A stretch of 64,000 nt of DNA from Gnetum montanum (taxonomy: Eukaryota > Streptophyta > Gnetopsida > Gnetales > Gnetaceae), in NCBI GenBank assembly GCA_015680685.1, contig MNCI01033653.1, positions 62,498 to 126,497 of the forward strand, in the 5' to 3' direction. Each line of letters begins with the position of its first letter. Within the stretch, counting starts at the first letter, position 1. The position numbers and the translations under genes are program-made. Shown here one piece after another: positions 60,726-64,000 of the stretch. Under the pieces are notes generated by a model that was given only the letters and a program-made list of their open reading frames with translations, searched no databases and was not told the DNA's origin.

Positions 60726-63370
60726 TGTTATCAATATTATGATGTTGTACCTTGGTAATTTTTTTATAGTAGAGGTTCACAAGTTTATTATTTAGTATTG
60801 GTATATATGTTTTTACATGAGAGTGGTATTTAATATTTATTTAATTAAGTGTTAGTGTATGTGAAAGATGTAGGTTTAATTGGTTAGTTAATTAAAAACT
60901 ACTATCTTTATTCAATATTATTATTTTTAATAGAATTTTTATAAGTTTATATTAGATTTTTATCATAATTATGATTGATATTCTTGGAGTTTGCTTGTGG
61001 AAACATCCAATTTGATCTAGGATTATAATTAACTAGATTATAGAAGTTTTTGTTATATAAACCTCACACTCCATTCTAGTTGGCCATAGTTGGCATTCAT
61101 TAACTAGAAGCAAAAGCTTTCCTAGATTGGAGACTCATAGTGGTACGATCATGGTGTATTAGTTATTGTATCAAATTTATCTTCATTAGTTTTTTTGAAT
61201 TTTTTTTCAAGTAATATTTCTTAGTTCTTTTTATTTAATTTGTTAGTTTAGTAGTTTATTTTGATTTTTTTTGAAGAAAATGAAATTGGTAGAAATTCTA
61301 TTTTTCATATAATTGTTCCTTTATGCATAGAAGATTTTTGGATTAATCATGATCAACATTGATACTGGTTTTAGAGATTTTCTAATTGTAAAATTTATGT
61401 ATATTTTTTATGCAAGAAACATATTTCTTAGTTTTATATTTTATGCCAATTTGACATTTGATTTGTTCGTTTTATTCTTTAGGTCAATAGCTTGTAGCTA
61501 AGCATTACATTGTTGTGAATTTATTGTCTTAATTATTTCATGATTTGAGAATACATGGGCATCATTTGGACTTCATTCTTGAGCCAAATTAACATTTGTT
61601 AATGACCATGGATATCAAATAACTTATGGCTAAGATGTCATCGTAGACCACATGTTATGGTTAGGTCATGATCAATAGATCATAAGTCATGATTGGAGCT
61701 AGAGATGAATTTCAACAATGTAAGTCTTTAGTTTCATATTTTTAGGGAAATTGAATAAACATAGTTTCTACACTGTATTTTACATTATTTTGGTTTGTGT
61801 TATTTTGGCTTGCACATAGGAAATTGGCTTGATCATGAGTGATGGATTCATCATTAGACCATAATGGATAATACTTTATTATTTCTACCATTACATTATT
61901 TTTGTGCCATCTATGTCTTCTAGAATGAGTTCTAGAGTGATGAATTGAGCTAGTTGTAAGTTGTGGATAGAGTTTTATTTAAAGGAATTATCATTTTATA
62001 TAATTCTTTTGGAAGGTATAAATGTCCCATCATGTGAGACTATTATTCTTATTATCATCTCTCCATCACTAATGCTGGTTATTATGTTGTTGGATTATGT
62101 GAGCCTATATTTTTGCTATTTGTGATGCGAGCTAGCAATGTGCTATTTTCATAATTAGTGATGAGCTTCTTAGAATGACTTGTACAATCCTCATTAGAGT
62201 GCATTAGTACTTTTGCCATGGATTCCATGTGGTGGAAGAGAGGTAGTGTTTGATCATTACTAGTTTCTTCTTCCTCTAGAATGGTAGAGGTGATGTTTGA
62301 CACCTCTACACTTATGTTCTAGACAAGGAGATGTTTGACATGATAGGAGTTGTTTAAGATTTATAAATTAAATTCCATATGAAAGGCCTATTATCTTATG
62401 TATTAATGATGTGATTTGGATCCTAAGTATACACATCAATGATATCACACTTTACACTAAGTGTAGTACATGCTACATATGTGTTTGTTGGTTGATGGTA
62501 GTGAGAAAGAATGTTTGTGATATCCCACTAACTAGAATTAGTTTAGAAAGGTATAACTTATAAAAATGAAATTTAATAAAATTAGAGGATACTAAGAAAA
62601 TATGACAAGTAAAGCAATAGACATTCATAAAATACATCTAGAAGTATACAAAAAATATATTATTAAATAATAGATAGAAAAATTCCATATAATGCCAATA
62701 GCCCATTACTTTCAAAACATAGCCTATTCACTAAGTAACAACAATTTGACATACCATTATCTAAGGAAAAATTACAATATTCAAAATATAATAATAACAT
62801 AATAAATACATGATACTATACACTCAAATATCATCAAAGAAATAAGATTTATTGTAATAAAAATATTATTAAAAACTTAAAATAAATCCTAATGCTAGCA
62901 AAATAGATACCATAAACAAAGTTAGGCCTAGACTAAAGATAGGTGTTGGAAACCTTTTGTGATTGCCAATGTTGGAGGCCTTTGTTCTCATGAATAGAGT
63001 CATAGGAAATGAAGGTGTTCTTCAAATAAGATTTAGGTGGTTGCTAGTCTCTAATAATACTAAGGCCTAGAATACCTCCAAATAGACTCAGTGGTTATGA
63101 AAAAAACTAAATGTGAGTATGTGTTTGTTGTTGTGAATGTTGAAATGGTTAGTGTTGGCACATTTGGCCATTCCATGGAACAGTTGGAAAATTTTATTAA
63201 AAATTGGAAGAATCTATGGTTGTAAATTTAGAAGTAAATTACAGCTTTAGTGTTGTGGGTTTATGGATGTTTTTGGAGGATTAATCCACTGGTAAATAAT
63301 TTGATGTTGAAGCCTTCTGGATACAAAATGAAAGTGCTGGATTATTCCTTTATTAAATATTGGAAGATAG
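60726..63370. other. AT-rich intergenic DNA, no gene recognised
   Basis: Both strands were read; only short open stretches with no domain were found. Confidence 0.5.
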
Positions 63371-63372
63371 TA

Positions 63373-63804
63373 CTATAGCAAGGAAGGAATTATATTATTT
63401 ATGTGAAAAGCACTAAGTTGAAGATCCCAGCTGTTAAACTCGGTTGTATCCTTTGGCCTTAATACAATGTTTGAAACTCCTTGCAAATCAGAAAATAAAA
63501 AAAAAATTAGCAGTGCCTCCATCGTCATGAAGATTATACAGCGATGAGAGTGGAGGAAAAGGAGACTACAGTTGGACCAATGTTCTAACACTATATACCT
63601 GTTGATCGCAGCAATGGTAGGGAAGCAAACACCATAGGAAAAAGATAATATCAGTGGAGGTGTAGTTGCAGGCGAAGGCGAAGGAAAATCATGGTGTTCC
63701 TGGAAAATCATGCCACAGTAAATGTTCAAAACTGCCCACCGCGTGATATTCATCCTAGCACAGATGGGCACCACAAAAACTGCCATCAAGATGGGCATAA
63801 CCAA
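63373..63804 (-). other. Weak candidate coding exon with hydrophobic N-terminus
   Basis: A 143-residue open stretch on the minus strand in a segment with higher GC than its left flank. Residues 1-20 are hydrophobic (MVMPILMAVFVVPICARMN), followed by a Pro-rich segment (FPSPSPATTPP). A possible splice donor CAACAG|GTATATAG near 63605 would end a first exon. I recognise no family; it may be a chance frame or the edge of a gene whose upstream part starts beyond 64000. Confidence 0.2.
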
Positions 63805-64000
63805 GTCCCTGGGACATGAATCATCTTAGCCATAAACACAGGATATGTTAAAAAAAAATTGAAACCCTCTCCACACAATATACGGAGAAAGAAGTCACGT
63901 TTTGTTGGGTCCCCGATTTTATTTTACAGGCCATAGCGGTTTCAGTTGTGCAAGTAGCAACGGTTCTGAAGGTTCTTGCGGTTTCAGCGGATGTAGATCC

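Noticed and set aside
1-64000. Search for tRNA, rRNA and bacterial-type features (operons, ribosome binding sites, rho-independent terminators)
   Set aside because: None was found; the sequence is plant nuclear DNA. tRNA-like matches are only short primer binding sites of retrotransposons.

Overview
The window looks like intergenic DNA from a large, repeat-rich seed-plant nuclear genome. It is AT-rich, carries many decayed plant LTR retrotransposons and LINEs, and has only one clearly intact host gene, an ATL-type RING-H2 protein. The age and density of the nested elements, and reading frames broken mostly by stop codons, would fit a gymnosperm, but nothing here proves that. Three single N positions (5956, 27483, 27979) show it is an assembled contig.

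Layout. 1-6260: the 5' part of a degenerate Ty3/gypsy element on the minus strand ('D', Athila-like, primed by tRNA-Asp), cut by the window edge. 6261-8803: AT-rich DNA with an old LINE reverse-transcriptase fragment. 8819-14079: an almost complete but dead L1-type LINE ('F') with a 15-bp target duplication and a poly-A tail. 14092-16097: AT-rich relics and a six-copy tandem repeat. 16098-18600: the only low-copy island, holding the intact ATL gene (17288-17845, minus) and unrecognised flanking sequence. 18600-20367: AT-rich DNA with relics.

20373-60720 is a three-level nest. A Ty1/copia element ('C', target duplication TGCTA) is split inside its integrase region by a giant Athila-like gypsy element ('A', 23087-57604, duplication CAAGA). 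A is split after its protease by a giant Tat-lineage gypsy element ('B', 27126-47320, duplication CAATC). A solo LTR of a third Athila-like subfamily (53979-54967, duplication TATAC) sits in the 3' region of A. All four duplications are exact, so the order of insertion is C, then A, then B; the solo LTR entered A independently.

Two observations stand out. First, B contains a spliced-looking multi-exon gene on the opposite strand (about 34104-38900), lying between its protease and reverse transcriptase, with its own TATA box. Second, every LTR family here carries short, near-palindromic words in arrays upstream of its TATA box, and the word differs by family (GAGGCCTC, GATATC, TCTAATAATTAGA, GCTACGTAGC, ATGCATTA/TTAATGCAT). 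In A and B the element's own word recurs at an internal TATA box placed in front of the extra, non-pol gene. This suggests a second internal promoter copied from, or convergent with, the LTR promoter. From 60726 to the end there is AT-rich DNA with no recognised gene, except a weak candidate exon at 63373-63804.
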